5,714 nucleotides of DNA from assembly GCA_020630835.1 (NCBI GenBank), contig JAHDIL010000137.1, positions 1 to 5,714 on the forward strand, read 5' to 3'. Under the pieces are notes generated by a model. That model was given only the letters and a program-made list of their open reading frames with translations. It was not told the origin of the DNA and did no database searches. Both the position numbers and the translations under genes were made by a program. This DNA comes from Verrucomicrobiota bacterium. Its GTDB lineage: Bacteria; Verrucomicrobiota; Verrucomicrobiia; Verrucomicrobiales; DEV007. Shown one piece after another: positions 4,627-5,714 of the stretch (position 1 is its first letter; the number at the start of each line of letters is the position of its first letter).

Positions 4627-5226
4627 CTACTGTTTGGATGCTAGATGTGGGAGCAACTGGGCTACGTGTTTCGCAATCATGTCGAATTCTAGATTCACGC
4701 GGTCTCCCTCTTGTATCGATGATAGCGAGGTTATCTCGTGTGTGTGGGGAATGATCCAGAGGGTTATATCGCCCTTTTCATTCTCAGCGATGGTGAGGCT
4801 AGTGCCATTGATAGATATGGAGCCTTTCGGCGCCAGAAGGTGATGAAACTCTTGGGGGATAGAAACGACCAGTCGGTGGTCTTGACCCTCTTTCTGGTAG
4901 GTTATCACCTTGCCGCATCCGTCCACATGGCCCTGGACGAAATGACCGGAGAGACGGTCTCCCACACGCAGCGAGCGTTCGAGGTTGACGATCTGAGCGG
5001 CTTGGAGATCACCCAAGTTGGTTATGTTGAGGGTTTGCTGTAGGATGTCGAACCGCATCGCGTCGTCCCGCTTTTCTGTGACAGTGAGGCAGGTGCCATT
5101 GATGGCGACGCTTTCGCCGATAACTGTGTCTTGAGAAAAGGAAGACGTCACCCACAGGGCAGCTCCAGTCTCGATAGGGCTTATCGACTGGATCGAGCCA
5201 GTGCATTCAATGATGCCAGTAAACAT
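4627..5226 (-). CDS. ribE: Riboflavin synthase (alpha subunit)
   Basis: Catalyses the last step of riboflavin synthesis: two molecules of 6,7-dimethyl-8-ribityllumazine exchange a four-carbon unit to give riboflavin and the pyrimidinedione that is recycled. The 199-residue length is normal. Two lumazine-binding repeats are visible, the first opening MFTGIIE with NGTCLTV (43-49) and the second beginning near SGHFVQGHVDG (93-103) with NGTSLTI (140-146). Residues matching the known active site of the E. coli enzyme are all present: Phe2, Cys46, His100, Lys134, Ser143, Thr145 and Asp182. The start is fixed by the invariant MFTG opening. The only SD-like GGAG lies about 17 bases upstream, too far to count. 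The gene follows argG by 24 bases, so the two are probably co-transcribed. The rest of the rib pathway is not in the window, and no FMN riboswitch is seen before it. Confidence 0.97.
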   Translation of the reverse strand: MFTGIIECTGSIQSISPIETGAALWVTSSFSQDTVIGESVAINGTCLTVTEKRDDAMRFDILQQTLNITNLGDLQAAQIVNLERSLRVGDRLSGHFVQGHVDGCGKVITYQKEGQDHRLVVSIPQEFHHLLAPKGSISINGTSLTIAENEKGDITLWIIPHTHEITSLSSIQEGDRVNLEFDMIAKHVAQLLPHLASKQ

Positions 5227-5250
5227 GGAAAAGCAGCAGATGTCTCCAGC

Positions 5251-5714
5251 CTATGCCTCATTTGCCTGGCGGCGCGTAGCCTCGCTCTTGAGGCGCAGGG
5301 CGTTGAGACGAATAAAACCAGTAGCGTCATCCTGATTGTAGGCGTGCTCAGCACCGCCTTCCATTGTGGCTACATCCTCATTGTAGAGGCTAAGAGCTGA
5401 TCGGCGTCCTGCTGTGATACAATTACCTTTATACAGTTTGAAGCGGACTTCTCCAGATACGCTGGACTGGCTTTCCTTCACAAGAGCTTGGAGGGCGTCG
5501 CGCTCAGGGGCGAACCAGAAGCCGTTGTAGACGAGCTGAGCGTATTTTGGTATGAGGGAGTCTCGCACGTGCATCACTTCGCGATCCATAGTGAGACTCT
5601 CCATCTGGCGATGCGCTGCCATAAGGACAGTGCCTCCAGGAGTCTCATAAATGCCGCGGCTTTTCATGCCGACGAAGCGGTTTTCAACCATATCTATGCG
5701 GCCAATACCATGCT
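5251..5714 (-). CDS. argG: Argininosuccinate synthase, C-terminal part (runs off right edge)
   Basis: The last 153 residues of the enzyme that joins citrulline and aspartate, using ATP, to form argininosuccinate in arginine synthesis. The frame is open to the right edge and the residues before the first internal Met are family sequence (HGIGRID, then [13 protein letters not shown]), so the true start lies well outside the window. Further signatures are [52 protein letters not shown] and a short basic tail. These belong to the C-terminal multimerisation region; the ATP-binding P-loop would be in the missing half. It is the first gene seen of a probable unit with riboflavin synthase, 24 bases downstream. 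Confidence 0.97.
   Translation of the reverse strand, partial: HGIGRIDMVENRFVGMKSRGIYETPGGTVLMAAHRQMESLTMDREVMHVRDSLIPKYAQLVYNGFWFAPERDALQALVKESQSSVSGEVRFKLYKGNCITAGRRSALSLYNEDVATMEGGAEHAYNQDDATGFIRLNALRLKSEATRRQANEA

Overview
The window reads as ordinary chromosomal DNA of an aerobic, heterotrophic bacterium of the PVC group, most likely a marine member of the Verrucomicrobia (class Opitutae, Coraliomargarita-like). This is an inference. It rests on three things: a secreted DUF1080-type concanavalin-fold protein, the start of a secreted protein with the 'W-x-x-FRG-x-NG-x-G' opening common in PVC-group PQQ-type beta-propeller proteins, and the near absence of Shine-Dalgarno motifs. Base composition is roughly balanced throughout, and I see no insertion sequence, tRNA, rRNA, CRISPR array or phage gene.

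Layout from left to right. Positions 1-120 (minus strand) hold the first 40 codons of a secreted beta-propeller-type protein that continues past the left edge. Positions 121-463 are a divergent control region. It carries a LysR-type operator-like dyad at 379-397, and on the minus strand a short membrane-segment reading frame that ends in an ATGA overlap with the propeller gene but has an in-frame amber codon and no good start. Next come a LysR-family regulator (464-1372, plus) and, converging on it, ribulose-phosphate 3-epimerase (1408-2079, minus). A 100-base divergent gap with two perfect inverted repeats separates rpe from a putative lipoprotein (2180-3298, plus). That lipoprotein has a coiled coil followed by two copies of the same domain. 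It runs tail to tail, two bases apart, into a secreted DUF1080-like protein (3301-3969, minus). Positions 3970-4238 have no convincing gene. The right part is a run of minus-strand genes: argininosuccinate synthase (5251 to beyond the right edge), riboflavin synthase (4627-5226) and a 107-residue protein of unknown function (4239-4562).

The genes do not form one pathway. rpe belongs to the pentose-phosphate pathway, argG to arginine synthesis and riboflavin synthase to flavin synthesis. argG and riboflavin synthase are 24 bases apart and are probably co-transcribed, with the 107-residue protein possibly third in the unit. I found no evidence of a defence system or other new multi-gene system. 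The observations most worth a second look are the duplicated domain in the lipoprotein, the perfect hairpin directly against its start codon, the LysR-type dyad, and the two gene-poor stretches with coding-like but start-less frames.
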